DNA from: JAIBJN01 sp963748205
GTDB taxonomy: Bacteria; Actinomycetota; Thermoleophilia; Gaiellales; Gaiellaceae
DNA: 64,000 bases
Direction: 5' to 3'
Assembly (NCBI GenBank): GCA_963748205.1
Contig: CAVVIB010000023.1
Location: 620,001 to 684,000, forward strand
Shown here: positions 18,148 through 26,936 of the stretch, in pieces
Numbering within the stretch: position 1 is the stretch's first letter
Layout of the letters: each line of letters opens with the position of its first letter
Program-made: the position numbers and the translations under genes
Notes under the pieces: model-generated
The model's input: the letters and a program-made list of their open reading frames with translations, nothing else
Told to the model about the DNA's origin: nothing
Databases searched by the model: none

Positions 18148-18902
18148 TCCCGCCCGAGCTGACCCTGCCCGGCCCGAACGTGGTCGGGGCAACCGGCGGC
18201 TCGGGCACGCGCGTGGTCGCGAAGATCCTGCGCCGGGCCGGCCTGTACACCGGCGAGAAGCTGAACCCCTACGAGGACGCCGTCGAGCTCGGCTTCTACT
18301 CGGACCGCTGGATCAACCGCTACGTCGCGGCCGGCGATCTCCCCGAGGACATGCGCGGCGAGATGGAAGCCGACCTGCGCTCGGTGCTCGCCGACCACGC
18401 GACCGGCCTGCCCGGGAGCGCCCTCGCCTGGGGCTGGAAGGAGCCGCGGAGCATCTATCTGCTGCGCTTCTGGAACGAGTCGATGCCGACCGTCCGCTTC
18501 CTCCACTTCATGCGGGACGGGCGCGACATGGCGTTCTCGGAGAACCAGCAGCAGCTCTCCAAGCACGGCGACATGGTGCTGGGCGACGAGTTCCGCAAGG
18601 CGAAGACGCCCACGCGGTCGATCGCGGTCTGGACGCGTGTGAACCTCGCCGCGGCCGACTACGGCGAGCGCGAGCTCGGCTCCCGCTACCTGCGCGTGCG
18701 CTTCGAGGATCTCTGCGCGGAGCCGGCGGCGACCGTGGCGCAGATCTACGACCACTTCGGGCTCGACGGCGATCCCGAGGAGGCCGCGGCGGAGGTGCGG
18801 CCCCCCGACACGCTCGGGCGCTGGGAGCTCCGGCGCAAGAAGGTGATCGAGGAGCTGAACGCGACGGCCGAGCCGGCGCTCAGCCGCTTCGGCTACCTGT
18901 AG
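18123..18902 (+). CDS. sulfotransferase family protein
   Basis: 259 residues from the ATG at 18123. The 5'-phosphosulfate loop is VVGATGGSGTRVVAKIL near residues 20-36, and the 3'-phosphate region is FLHFMRDGRDMAFSENQ, followed by a typical late LRVRFEDLCAEPAATVAQIYDHFGL. Such proteins transfer sulfate from PAPS; here the acceptor is probably a sugar of the surface glycan. No PAPS synthesis genes are in the window. It overlaps the flippase gene in a different frame. Confidence 0.8.
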   Translation: MDDAKPSVIPPELTLPGPNVVGATGGSGTRVVAKILRRAGLYTGEKLNPYEDAVELGFYSDRWINRYVAAGDLPEDMRGEMEADLRSVLADHATGLPGSALAWGWKEPRSIYLLRFWNESMPTVRFLHFMRDGRDMAFSENQQQLSKHGDMVLGDEFRKAKTPTRSIAVWTRVNLAAADYGERELGSRYLRVRFEDLCAEPAATVAQIYDHFGLDGDPEEAAAEVRPPDTLGRWELRRKKVIEELNATAEPALSRFGYL

Positions 18903-19425
18903 CCACGCGCTTAGCCACCGCTCGGCCAACGCCTCGCCGATCAGCGCCAGGCGCCTCACGTGCTGCTTCCTCGTCCGTGAAGGGCGCCAGGAGCCCCTCC
19001 GAGCGCAGAAGCTGGACGACGACGACCCGCCCGGGCTCGAGCGGCTGGATGACGAACTCGTACTCCCAGTCGCGCACGCCGGGGAGGACGAGCCTGTCCT
19101 GCCAGCGCAGCTTGCGTTCGTCGCGGACGATCAGGACCTCGGCGTCGAGCTCCTCCGGCTCGTGCCCGGGGAGCGTCAGCTCGAGGTCGAGCTCGGCGCC
19201 GACCCTCGGCTCGCCGGACGCGGACGTGAACACCGGGTTCCACTGGTCGTAGTCGTCGAAGTCCGTGAGGGCGGCCCAGACCTCGCCCTTCGGGGCGTCG
19301 ACGGTCGAGCTGACCATCATGATCCGCGCGGGCCGGTCGAGCGCGGCGCTCGCGCCGAGCGCCGCCAGGGCGATCAGGACGAGCGCCGCGAGCGCGACGA
19401 GTGCGATTCTCAGCGGACGTGGCAT
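18880..19425 (-). CDS. membrane-anchored SRPBCC (polyketide cyclase-like) protein, C-terminus uncertain
   Basis: 181 residues as read. One N-terminal helix (IALVALAALVLIALAALGASAAL) is followed by a START/SRPBCC fold: VDAPKGEVWAALTDFDDYDQWNPVF, then alternating strands to VVVQLLRSEGLLAPF. After FTDEEAA a neighbouring frame gives RRLALIGEALAERWLSAWL, which looks like the usual C-terminal helix, so a one-base error near 18955-18960 is likely and the true end is unclear. It converges with the sulfotransferase gene. The ligand is unknown. Confidence 0.6.
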   Translation of the reverse strand: MPRPLRIALVALAALVLIALAALGASAALDRPARIMMVSSTVDAPKGEVWAALTDFDDYDQWNPVFTSASGEPRVGAELDLELTLPGHEPEELDAEVLIVRDERKLRWQDRLVLPGVRDWEYEFVIQPLEPGRVVVVQLLRSEGLLAPFTDEEAAREAPGADRRGVGRAVAKRVATGSRSG

Positions 19426-19492
19426 CTCAGGACAGTTTTCGCAAGGCGAGCCGCGACCAGCACGAACGCGACCCCCCGAGTCTTTTCAACGT

Positions 19493-20886
19493 CTAGGCTG
19501 CGAGGCTCAAGGTCGGTGACCGGCCTTCTGCGAGGGCCACCAGGTCGTCGTCGGGGTCCTCGGCTTGAAGCTCGGGGGGCCGCAGAGGCTTGGGATCGGT
19601 CGGGCCGGCGGACGCCGTCGACGAACAGCTCGCTCGAGACGGTCTTGCCCGGCCCCATCGCCGTCGCTGGGCCCGCCGCGAGCCCGGCGGCGGTCGCGAT
19701 CGAGAGCGACATGAGCAGCGCTGAGCACGAAGCACCCGAGGAGGCCGGCGTGCTGGCCGAGGCGCCTGCGCCGGCGGAGGTTGCCAGCGCGCCGGTGCTG
19801 CCCGCCACCGCGCGGCCGGCGGCCGTCGCGCCGCCGAGGGCGCTGTGGGCCGCGTTGAGCGCGATCGTCCTCGGACGCCGCTCGAAGATGCCGACGTCCT
19901 GCTCCTCGACGAAGCCGTCTCCGAAATGCCGCTTGTAGTCGGCGTCGCCGAACCCGAAGTCGATCACCTGCGCGCTCCCGTCCGCCGAGAGGTCCTCGAC
20001 GGCGCGCATCAGGAGGTAGGTCCCGGGCCGGTCCTCGGCGTAGGCGGGGTCGAAGCCCGTCGAGATGACGCCGAACGAGCCGCGGTAGGCGTTGCCGTGC
20101 CAGAAGGCCACGGGCTTGTCCCGCAGGTAGAGCATGTAGCCCGCGGAACCAGCCGCGGTCGGCCGCCAGCTCGGCCAGGCGGCGCTGCACGTTCTCGTCC
20201 GAGAAGCCGACGCCGAGGACGTGCTGGTACGTCTCGTTGTGGACGAGCTTGCTCTCGGCGAAGAGCTTCTCCAGCCCGGCGCAGTCGCGGACGACCTCGA
20301 CGCGCGCGTCGTCCCCGTAGGCGCGCTCGAGGCGGCGGGAGTAGCGGCGGACGGACTCGCGCCGCCGCCGCGAGCGCCCGGCCAGGAAGCCGTCCAGGCT
20401 GCCCGGCAGGGCTGCACGCCAGTGGCGCAGCTTGGGAGCGAAGCGCTGCTTCCTCACGATGGGCACTGCGTCTGTCAGGGCGATGTGCTGGGACGATCCG
20501 AGCTCGAGCATCCGAAAGCGTACGAGATCGAGGCGCTCGTGTTTGATCGACTCGCCCACGGCAGACAGGAGCGCAGGCAGTCGAGCCGCGTCTCCGAGCA
20601 GGCCGCCGTAGACGACGGTGAGCGCGCGCACGCGCGTGTTGAGCACGACCTTGTAGCCGAGGCGGCCGGGGAGGTGGGTGTCCTCCAGCCGTCCCGCGGC
20701 GAGCGCGACGGGCTTCCCGTCGTCCTCGACGAGGACGACATGCGGCCTGACGACGCCGGCCGTGTGCCGGCAGTAGGTGAGCATGAAGTCGATGTCGCTC
20801 GTCACGCGGTCGTTGTGGAGCAGCTCCCAGGCCGGGCGCAGCTCCTCGACCTCCTCGAAGGAGCGCGCGACGCGCACGGTGGTCAC
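19493..20886 (-). CDS. FemAB/GNAT-family aminoacyl- or acyltransferase (1), frameshifted
   Basis: The ATG or near start at 20886 opens TTVRVARSFEEVEELRPAWELL. A one-base excess at about 20140-20142 (a CCC run) moves the frame from GWFRG to YMLYLRDKPVAFWHGNAYRG. A second shift near 19600 would give the acidic ending DDDLVALAEGRSPTLSLAA at 19493; without it the frame ends at 19410. FGFGDADYKRHFGD and related blocks match the neighbour at 20883-22040 closely. Members of this group are common in exopolysaccharide loci, where they are thought to attach an aminoacyl or acyl group. The acceptor here is unknown. Confidence 0.65.
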
Positions 20887-22040
20887 TCGACCACCCCGTT
20901 GCCGGCGAGGCGCCCGCGCCAGGCGCGCCGGGCGGCGCGCAGCCGGCCCGACCTCGCGAGCACGGCCGTCGAGGCGCGCGAGGCGCCGCGCACCGTCGTC
21001 TGGGCCAGGTTGATGGCAACCGGGCGCGGGCGCGGTGCGAAGACCGTCACGTCTTCCTCGAGCCGGTTCTCGTCGGAAAAATGCCGCTTGTACTCGGCGT
21101 CACCCGAGCCAAAATCCATCCAGTCAACCTCGCCGCAGAGTTTCTCGACCATCCTCCCGAGCACGTACGTGCCGAGTCGAAGATCTCGATGCGCCGGATC
21201 GTAGCCCGTCGGCCCCGTGTAGAAAACCCCCCGATAGGCAGTCCCGTGCCAGAACGCCGCCGGGACATCGTCCAGGTAGAGCACGAAGCCGCGGAACCAT
21301 CCCCGCCCCGCGGTCAGCTCCCGGAGGCGCCGCTCGAGCTCGGTGCCCTTCAGGCCCGCGCCCATGCCGTGCTGGTACGTCTTCACGTGGACGGCCTCGG
21401 TGTCCCGCATGAGCTCCTCCAGCTCGTCAGGTGTCGTGAAGACGCGGAAGGAGACGCCGTCGCCGAACTGGCTCTCGAGCCGCCTCGCGTAGCGCTTCAC
21501 GTTCGAGCGCGTCTTCGAGGAGCGGGCGCCCAGGTACTCGTCGAACGTGGCCGGGATCCGCGCGCGCCAGCGCTCGACCTGGACGCCGAGGTGCTGGCGG
21601 GTGAGGAGCCCGGGGCGCCTCCGGGCCAGCTCGTGGACGGGCTCGCCGACCTGGAGGAGCCTGAGGCGGAGCACGTGGAGCTTGTCCTCGGCGAGCGCGC
21701 CCGACAGTGCCGCGAAGAGCGGCTCGGCGGCCTGGCCGTCGCCGCCGAGCAGGCCGCCCTGGGAGATGGTCAGCGCCCGCACCCGCGGACTGAGGACGGT
21801 CTTGTAGCCGACGCGAGCGGTGAGGTCGACCTCCTCGACCCGCCCGACCGCCAGGGCGACGGGGCTGCCGTCGCGCTCGAGGACGACCACGTGCGGGCGG
21901 ATGACCCCCCGCGCGTGCCGGAGGACGGTGAGGTGGTAGTCGAAGTCGGCGGTGAGCCGCTCGGGCTTCAGGGCCTCCCAGACGTCGCGGAGCCCTTCGA
22001 CCTCCTCGATCGTGCGCGCGACGGTGACGCGGGTGCTCAT
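20883..22040 (-). CDS. FemAB/GNAT-family transferase (2)
   Basis: 385 residues from the ATG at 22040, intact. It is a tandem paralogue of the preceding entry: VARTIEEVEGLRDVWEAL, ADFDYHLTVLRHARGVIRPHVVVLE, RSNVKRYARRLE, GRGWFRGFVLYLDDVPAAFWHGTAYRG, and DFGSGDAEYKRHFSDENRLEEDV. The double-GNAT fold uses an acyl-CoA or aminoacyl donor. It overlaps genes on both sides by 4 bp, so it belongs to the minus-strand operon running back to the sugar-phosphate transferase. Substrate unknown. Confidence 0.75.
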   Translation of the reverse strand: MSTRVTVARTIEEVEGLRDVWEALKPERLTADFDYHLTVLRHARGVIRPHVVVLERDGSPVALAVGRVEEVDLTARVGYKTVLSPRVRALTISQGGLLGGDGQAAEPLFAALSGALAEDKLHVLRLRLLQVGEPVHELARRRPGLLTRQHLGVQVERWRARIPATFDEYLGARSSKTRSNVKRYARRLESQFGDGVSFRVFTTPDELEELMRDTEAVHVKTYQHGMGAGLKGTELERRLRELTAGRGWFRGFVLYLDDVPAAFWHGTAYRGVFYTGPTGYDPAHRDLRLGTYVLGRMVEKLCGEVDWMDFGSGDAEYKRHFSDENRLEEDVTVFAPRPRPVAINLAQTTVRGASRASTAVLARSGRLRAARRAWRGRLAGNGVVE

Positions 22041-22933
22041 CGGCCCACCCGCCTGACGCCCGCCTTGATCCGCCCGGCGCCGACGCGGGCCTTGCGGGCG
22101 AGCCGCCTCGCGCGGTAGCCGAGCAGGGGATCGCCCTCGAGCGACCCGGCCTCGACGTCGGTCAGCTCGACCGCGAGCGAGCCGGCGTTCTCCTCCAGGT
22201 GAGGCACCGAGGCGGTGCCCGGGATCGCGATGGCGCCGCGCCGGCGGAGCCAGGCGAGCGCGACCTGTGCCGGAGTCGCGCCGTGTGCGCGAGCCACGTC
22301 CGCGATCGCTCCCGATGCGCCCGAGAGGAAGCCTTTTGCGAGCGGCGCCCAGGCGATGAAGGCCAGGCCGGTCTCCGCGCACCGGCCGAGGACGTCGAGC
22401 GAGGAACGCTCGGCGAGGCTGAGTCGGTTCTGCACGGAGACGACGTCCGCAACGTCGCGGACGCGATCGAGCTGGGCGAGGTTCACGTTGCAGACGCCGA
22501 TCTGCCGGATCTTGCCCGCCTGCTGGAGCTCGACGAGCGCGCCCAGCGACTCCTCCAGTGGCACGCGCGGGTCGACGAGGTGGAGCTGGTAGAGGTCGAT
22601 GCGCTCGACGTCCAGCCGGCGAAGGCTCGCCTCGCAGGCCGCCCGGAGCGATTCGGGCCGGCAGTCAGCCTGCCACGCGTGCGGCCCGTCACGGCGGAAG
22701 CCGCCCTTGGTGGCGACGAGGAGCCCGTCGTAGGGGTGGAGCGCCTCGCGGACGAGGTTCTCCGCCACCTCGGGCCCGTACGAGTCGGCCGTGTCGAAGA
22801 GCTCGATGCCCAGGCCGGCCGCGTGGCGCAGGAGCGCTCTGGCGGCGGCGGGGTCGGCCGGCTCGCCCCACGTCCCTCGGCCCGTGAGCGACATCGTCCC
22901 GATCCCGAGCGGGCTGACGCCAAGGTCTCTCAC
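22037..22933 (-). CDS. aldo/keto reductase
   Basis: 298 residues from a GTG at 22933. AKR signatures are GIELFDTADSYG (catalytic Asp and Tyr), LLVATKGGFRRDGP (Lys), IDLYQLHLVDPRVPLEESLGALVELQQAGKIRQIGVCN, and IPGTASVPHLEENAGSL at the C-terminal NADP site. It reduces carbonyls with NADPH. Coupled to glycosyltransferase and FemAB genes, it may act on a keto-sugar or another tailoring intermediate, but a general detoxifying role is possible. Confidence 0.85.
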   Translation of the reverse strand: MRDLGVSPLGIGTMSLTGRGTWGEPADPAAARALLRHAAGLGIELFDTADSYGPEVAENLVREALHPYDGLLVATKGGFRRDGPHAWQADCRPESLRAACEASLRRLDVERIDLYQLHLVDPRVPLEESLGALVELQQAGKIRQIGVCNVNLAQLDRVRDVADVVSVQNRLSLAERSSLDVLGRCAETGLAFIAWAPLAKGFLSGASGAIADVARAHGATPAQVALAWLRRRGAIAIPGTASVPHLEENAGSLAVELTDVEAGSLEGDPLLGYRARRLARKARVGAGRIKAGVRRVGR

Positions 22934-23832
22934 CGGAACCCGTCCCCGGACTGGCCCTGCGTGGGCGGCGGGAAGAGCGCGTAGCGCGTCGCACTCGCGC
23001 CGAGCGTCCATTCGGCCACGACGAGGCGCGGCAGGTAGCGGACGAAGCGGCGCTTCAGCTCGGGCTCGGTCCCGAGCCGCCGGTAGATGACCGGGAGGCG
23101 CAGGAGGGCGAAGTGGTGGAGCGGGACCTTGGCGGCGATGCGCCTGACGGCGCCCTCGTCGACCACGCGTCGCGTGCGCGCGATCCCGTAGGCCATCCGC
23201 TGCTGCTGGCGCCGGAGGTCGCCCCAGGTCTCGCGGCTGTGATCGTGGTGCGCCTGGAAGCGGGGGTCGAAGACGAGGCGGTACCCGGCGGCCTGGGCGT
23301 CGGCGCTGAAGACGCCGTCCTCACCGCCGTAGCTCTCGTCCCAGCGGAACGGCACGTCGCGCGGGACGGCGAGGCAATACGAGGAGAGGAACGGCACCGT
23401 CCGAGGGTCGCCGAGCGGCAGGTAGGGCGTCTCCCCCTGGAGGTGCGCCACCCAGCCCCAGGCGGTGCGGCTGTCGAACGTCCGGGCGCAGCCGACGAGC
23501 GAGCCCGGAAACTCCTCGAGCGCGTGGGCGAGCCCCTCGCCCCAGCCCGGCGCGGGGATCGCGTCCGCGTCCAGGAAGACGACCACGGGGCTCGTCGCCG
23601 TCGCCCAGCCGACGTTGCGCGCACCGCCCGCGGAGCGTGAGGTCTCGTTCGCGACCACCGTGGCGCCGGCCTCGCGGGCGGCCTCGGCCGTCCCGTCCTT
23701 CGAGGCGTCGTCGACGACGATGATCTCCGCCGGCGGGGGCGACTGGGCGCGGAGCGCCTCGACGACGCGTCCGATCGTGCGCTCGGCGTTGTAGGCGGGA
23801 ATGACGACGCTGTAGGCCGTCTCAGCGCCCAT
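22930..23832 (-). CDS. GT2-family glycosyltransferase
   Basis: 300 residues. GT-A hallmarks: YSVVIPAYNAERTIGRVVEAL, IIVVDDASKDGTAEAA, the DXD segment VVFLDADAIPAPGW, and WDESYGGEDGVFSADAQAAGYRL for acceptor and catalytic residues. The C-terminal tail is basic and may sit on the membrane. Its start region overlaps the preceding gene's end (stop at 23822) and it overlaps the aldo/keto reductase start by 4 bp. Confidence 0.87.
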   Translation of the reverse strand: MGAETAYSVVIPAYNAERTIGRVVEALRAQSPPPAEIIVVDDASKDGTAEAAREAGATVVANETSRSAGGARNVGWATATSPVVVFLDADAIPAPGWGEGLAHALEEFPGSLVGCARTFDSRTAWGWVAHLQGETPYLPLGDPRTVPFLSSYCLAVPRDVPFRWDESYGGEDGVFSADAQAAGYRLVFDPRFQAHHDHSRETWGDLRRQQQRMAYGIARTRRVVDEGAVRRIAAKVPLHHFALLRLPVIYRRLGTEPELKRRFVRYLPRLVVAEWTLGASATRYALFPPPTQGQSGDGFR

Positions 23833-24988
23833 TGCCGAGGATCCGTTCTCGCAGGGCGAGCGAGTCGGCCAGGAACTTCGCTGCCCAGTTCGGGTACTGG
23901 AGCGGCGCGTAGCGCCCGTAGACCGGGAACGAGCCTGCGACGGCGCCGTCGATCGCGCTCCAGCGGCTGCGCGTCTGGAGCGCCGCAGCTTGCTCGACCG
24001 CCGCGATTCCGGCCCGTCTGAAGTCGACGTCGCCCGTCTCCTGGAAGAGGCGGAGCCAGACCCCGCCGACCTGCGCGAGCCCGGTGATGCAGATCGAGCG
24101 CGACCTCGCGGTCCATTCCTGGTCGTACGTCGCCGGCAACCAGCCGCGGGTGTAGAAGATGCCCATGAGGGCGCGCGCCGTCTTCTGCGCGGCGTCCAGG
24201 TAGCGCCGGTCGTCGGTCAGCACCGCGCTCTCGAGCAGGCCGCGCATCGTATAGGCGAGCGCGTGCGTGCTCGGGAGGGTCCCGGTGCGGAAGATGCACC
24301 AGTCGAACCAGCCGTTGTCGTGCTGGACGGAGAGGACCCAATCGAGGTGCCGGACGGCGACGTCGCGGAAGCGCTCCTCGCCGGACGCCGCCGCGAGGCG
24401 GAGGAGCGCCCAGTCGACGCGCGAGCAGTACGTGTGGGGGATTCCGCCGTAGTCGTTCTCGCCCTGCCAGGTCCCGTCGGCCTCCTGCGCCCGCTCGAGC
24501 CACTCACCTGCTCGCACGGCCGCCTGCAGGTAGCGCTCGTCCCCGAGCGTCTCATGGAGGTCGAGCCAGCCGAAGATGACCATGCCCGTGTTGAAGGCGA
24601 CGGAGCGGCCGGGTGGCGACTTGACGGCGTCGGTCATCACCCCTCCATCGGGATTCTGCACCTCGATCTCCCAGTCGCCCATCTCCCGCGCCCGCGTGAC
24701 GAGCGACTCGTCGCCCGTGCGGGCGGCGTGCTCGAGCAGCGTGCCGACGATGTAGCCGGTCGTCTCGGGGAACGCCGGCCGCCAGCCGCGGAGGAGGTGG
24801 TACGCGAGCGCCGAGCCGCGGCGGCCCGTCACGTCGTGCGTGAGGCACAGCCAGCTGATGGCGGCGTCGAGCGCGCCGTCGGGGACGCCGGTCCCGGCCG
24901 GCACCGGGCGCCTGGCTCTCCGAGCCGTGTCGCCGACGACGAGAGCCGGTAGCGCTGCCGACCGGCGGAGAACGTCCAGCGCGCCCAC
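23822..24988 (-). CDS. (alpha/alpha) toroid protein, glycoside hydrolase/epimerase-like
   Basis: 388 residues from a GTG at 24988, 2 bp after the upstream stop. Repeated helical pairs with aromatic motifs, such as DGGVMTDAVKSP, AQEADGTWQGENDYGGIPHTYCSRVDWALLRLA, SVQHDNGWFDWCIF and TRGWLPATYDQEW, resemble an alpha/alpha toroid of unsaturated-uronyl hydrolases or glucuronyl C5-epimerases. There is no obvious signal peptide, so it may act on lipid-linked sugar inside the cell. The exact family is not certain. Confidence 0.55.
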   Translation of the reverse strand: MGALDVLRRSAALPALVVGDTARRARRPVPAGTGVPDGALDAAISWLCLTHDVTGRRGSALAYHLLRGWRPAFPETTGYIVGTLLEHAARTGDESLVTRAREMGDWEIEVQNPDGGVMTDAVKSPPGRSVAFNTGMVIFGWLDLHETLGDERYLQAAVRAGEWLERAQEADGTWQGENDYGGIPHTYCSRVDWALLRLAAASGEERFRDVAVRHLDWVLSVQHDNGWFDWCIFRTGTLPSTHALAYTMRGLLESAVLTDDRRYLDAAQKTARALMGIFYTRGWLPATYDQEWTARSRSICITGLAQVGGVWLRLFQETGDVDFRRAGIAAVEQAAALQTRSRWSAIDGAVAGSFPVYGRYAPLQYPNWAAKFLADSLALRERILGNGR

Positions 24989-24990
24989 GG

Positions 24991-25782
24991 CTACCCGCGT
25001 CGGCGGGTGACGACGGCGCGGGCGAGCATGGCCGCGAACCGCGCGTTCGTGCGCAGGTATCGCGGGCCAAGGCGGCGCGGCTCCTGGATGAACCGGTAGA
25101 ACCATTCGAGGCCCGTGCGCTGCATCCAGTGCGGGGCCCGCTTCGTGAGGCCGGCGACGACGTCGATCGACCCGCCGACGCCCATGGAGAAGGGGACGCC
25201 GAGATCGCGGGCATGCTCGGCCAGCCAGAACTCCTTGCGCGGCGAGCTCATGGCGACGAAGAGGATGTGCGGCTCCGAGGCGCGGACAAGCTCGCAGATC
25301 TCCGGGCTCTCGTCGTCCGTGAAGTACCCGTGGTGGTAGCCGGCGACGACGAGGCGCGGGTAGCGCTCGCCGAGGCGTTCGATCGCGGTCTCCAGCACCT
25401 CCTGCTTCGCGCCCAGGACGTAGACGCGGTAGCCCCGCTCCTCCGCCAGCTCGAGCAGCCGGAACATGAGGTCGATGCCGGCCACGCGCTCGGGAAGCGG
25501 GTCGCCGAGCAGGCGGGAGGCCCAGACGATCGGCTGGCCGTCGACGCTGACGAGCTCGCAGCGCTCGACGACGTCGCGCAGCTTCGGGTCGTCCTCGAGC
25601 GCGACGACCTTGGAGACGTTGATCGAGACGTGCTGCGTCGGCACGCCGGCGTCGATGATCTCCGCACAGCGCTCGACGGTCGCGTCCATGTCGAGCCGGT
25701 CGATCTCGCAGCCGAGAACCAGTGCCCGGTCGCGGAACCTCGCCGCTTGAACCGGGGCTGCCAGCGCGCTGCTCCCGCTCAC
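24991..25782 (-). CDS. WecG/TagA/CpsF-family glycosyltransferase
   Basis: 263 residues from a GTG at 25782. Family blocks include VSINVSKVVALEDDPKLRDVVERCELVSVDGQPIVWASRLLG, RVAGIDLMFRLLELAEERGYRVYVLGAKQEVL, YHHGYF and LFVAMSSPRKEFWLAEH, with the ending GLEWFYRFIQEPRRLGPRYL. The family adds ManNAc or ManNAcA (GT26) to undecaprenyl-PP-GlcNAc. The overlapping wecB-like gene, which would make UDP-ManNAc, fits this exactly. Confidence 0.9.
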   Translation of the reverse strand: MSGSSALAAPVQAARFRDRALVLGCEIDRLDMDATVERCAEIIDAGVPTQHVSINVSKVVALEDDPKLRDVVERCELVSVDGQPIVWASRLLGDPLPERVAGIDLMFRLLELAEERGYRVYVLGAKQEVLETAIERLGERYPRLVVAGYHHGYFTDDESPEICELVRASEPHILFVAMSSPRKEFWLAEHARDLGVPFSMGVGGSIDVVAGLTKRAPHWMQRTGLEWFYRFIQEPRRLGPRYLRTNARFAAMLARAVVTRRRG

Positions 25783-26897
25783 GCGCTCGTCGCGATCGGG
25801 GGCTCGAGCGACGAGCCCAGGGCCGTCGCGAGGACGTCGGCGACACGCTCGGCCGCCTTCCCGTCCCAGAGCGGGATCGCACACGGCGCGTGCGCCCTCC
25901 CGGCCGGGTCGATCTTGGCGATCGCGGTCGGATCGTCGCCGATCAGCGTGTTCGTCCCCTGGAGGATCGTGATCGGGCGCTCCGTGTTGGCGCGCAGCGT
26001 GTAGCAGGGGACTCCGAGCGCGGCCGCCTCTTCCTGGAGGCCGCCGGAGTCGGTGACGATGATCGCCGCGCCGCTCTCCAGCGAGAGGAAGTCGAGGTAC
26101 CCGAGCGGGTCGAGGCAGGCGACGCCGGCCGCCTCGAGGCGCGCGAGACCGTCGCCGGCGGCGAGGTTCGCGCGCGTGCGCGGGTGGATGGGGAAGAGGA
26201 CCTTCGTGCGCTCGGCCAGGCCGACCAGCGCGTCGACCACGGCGCGCAGGCTGCTCTCGTCGTCGACGTTCGACGGGCGGTGGAGCGTGATGAGGGCGTA
26301 GCCGCGCTCCTTCGCGCCGTAGCGCGTCCAGGCCTCGCGGGCCCGGGCGTCGCGCTCGAGCCGGCGCAGCGTGTCGATCATCGTGTTGCCCACGTAGTGG
26401 ATGCGAGCGGGGTCGATCCCTTCGGCGACGAGGTTGTCGTGCGCCTCGGGGCTGTGCGTGAAGAGGAGGTCGGAGAGCCGGTCGGTGAGGACGCGGTTCT
26501 GCTCCTCGGGCATCGTCCAGTCGCGGGAGCGGAGCCCGGACTCGACGTGGGCGACTCGGATGCCGAGCTTGGAGGCGGCGAGCGCGCACGCGAGCGTGGC
26601 GTTCACGTCGCCGCTCACGACGACGAGCTCGGGTCGCTCCTCGAGGAGGACGCGCTCGAAGGCGACGAGCGTGAAGCCCGTCTGTTCGCCGTGGGAGCCG
26701 GAGCCGATGCCCAGGAAGCGGTCGGGACGCGGAAAGCCGAGGTCGTCCAGGATCTCCGTCGACATGCGCTCGTCGTAGTGCTGGCCCGTGTGCACGACGT
26801 GCTGGCGGAAGAGCCCGCGCCGCCCACACGCCTCGATGACAGGCGCCATCTTGACGAAGTTGGGACGTGTTCCGACTGCGAAGACGACCGTAGTCAC
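25779..26897 (-). CDS. wecB: UDP-N-acetylglucosamine 2-epimerase
   Basis: 372 residues from a GTG at 26897. It has VVFAVGTRPNFVKMAPVI, VVHTGQHYD, VSGDVNATLACALAASKLGIRVAHVESGLRS, the catalytic-site EEQNR, LITLHRPSNVDD, and IIVTDSGGLQEEAAALGVPCYTLRANTERP. It interconverts UDP-GlcNAc and UDP-ManNAc. It overlaps the WecG-like gene by 4 bp, giving donor supply and transferase together. The 39 bp upstream to the sugar transferase hold no clear promoter. Confidence 0.93.
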   Translation of the reverse strand: MTTVVFAVGTRPNFVKMAPVIEACGRRGLFRQHVVHTGQHYDERMSTEILDDLGFPRPDRFLGIGSGSHGEQTGFTLVAFERVLLEERPELVVVSGDVNATLACALAASKLGIRVAHVESGLRSRDWTMPEEQNRVLTDRLSDLLFTHSPEAHDNLVAEGIDPARIHYVGNTMIDTLRRLERDARAREAWTRYGAKERGYALITLHRPSNVDDESSLRAVVDALVGLAERTKVLFPIHPRTRANLAAGDGLARLEAAGVACLDPLGYLDFLSLESGAAIIVTDSGGLQEEAAALGVPCYTLRANTERPITILQGTNTLIGDDPTAIAKIDPAGRAHAPCAIPLWDGKAAERVADVLATALGSSLEPPIATSA

Positions 26898-26936
26898 TGT
26901 GCTACCCGGCTCTCAGTGTGACGCAGGAAGTGGTCG

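Noticed and set aside
15538..18192. 884-residue open frame on the minus strand
   Set aside because: Antisense shadow of the GT2 and flippase genes; charged, repetitive composition with no family motif.
14840..26925. CAGTGTGACG shared by the RHH gene and the 26898-26936 spacer
   Set aside because: Only a 10-base match with a single AGTGT box, partly in coding sequence; not convincing as a third operator.
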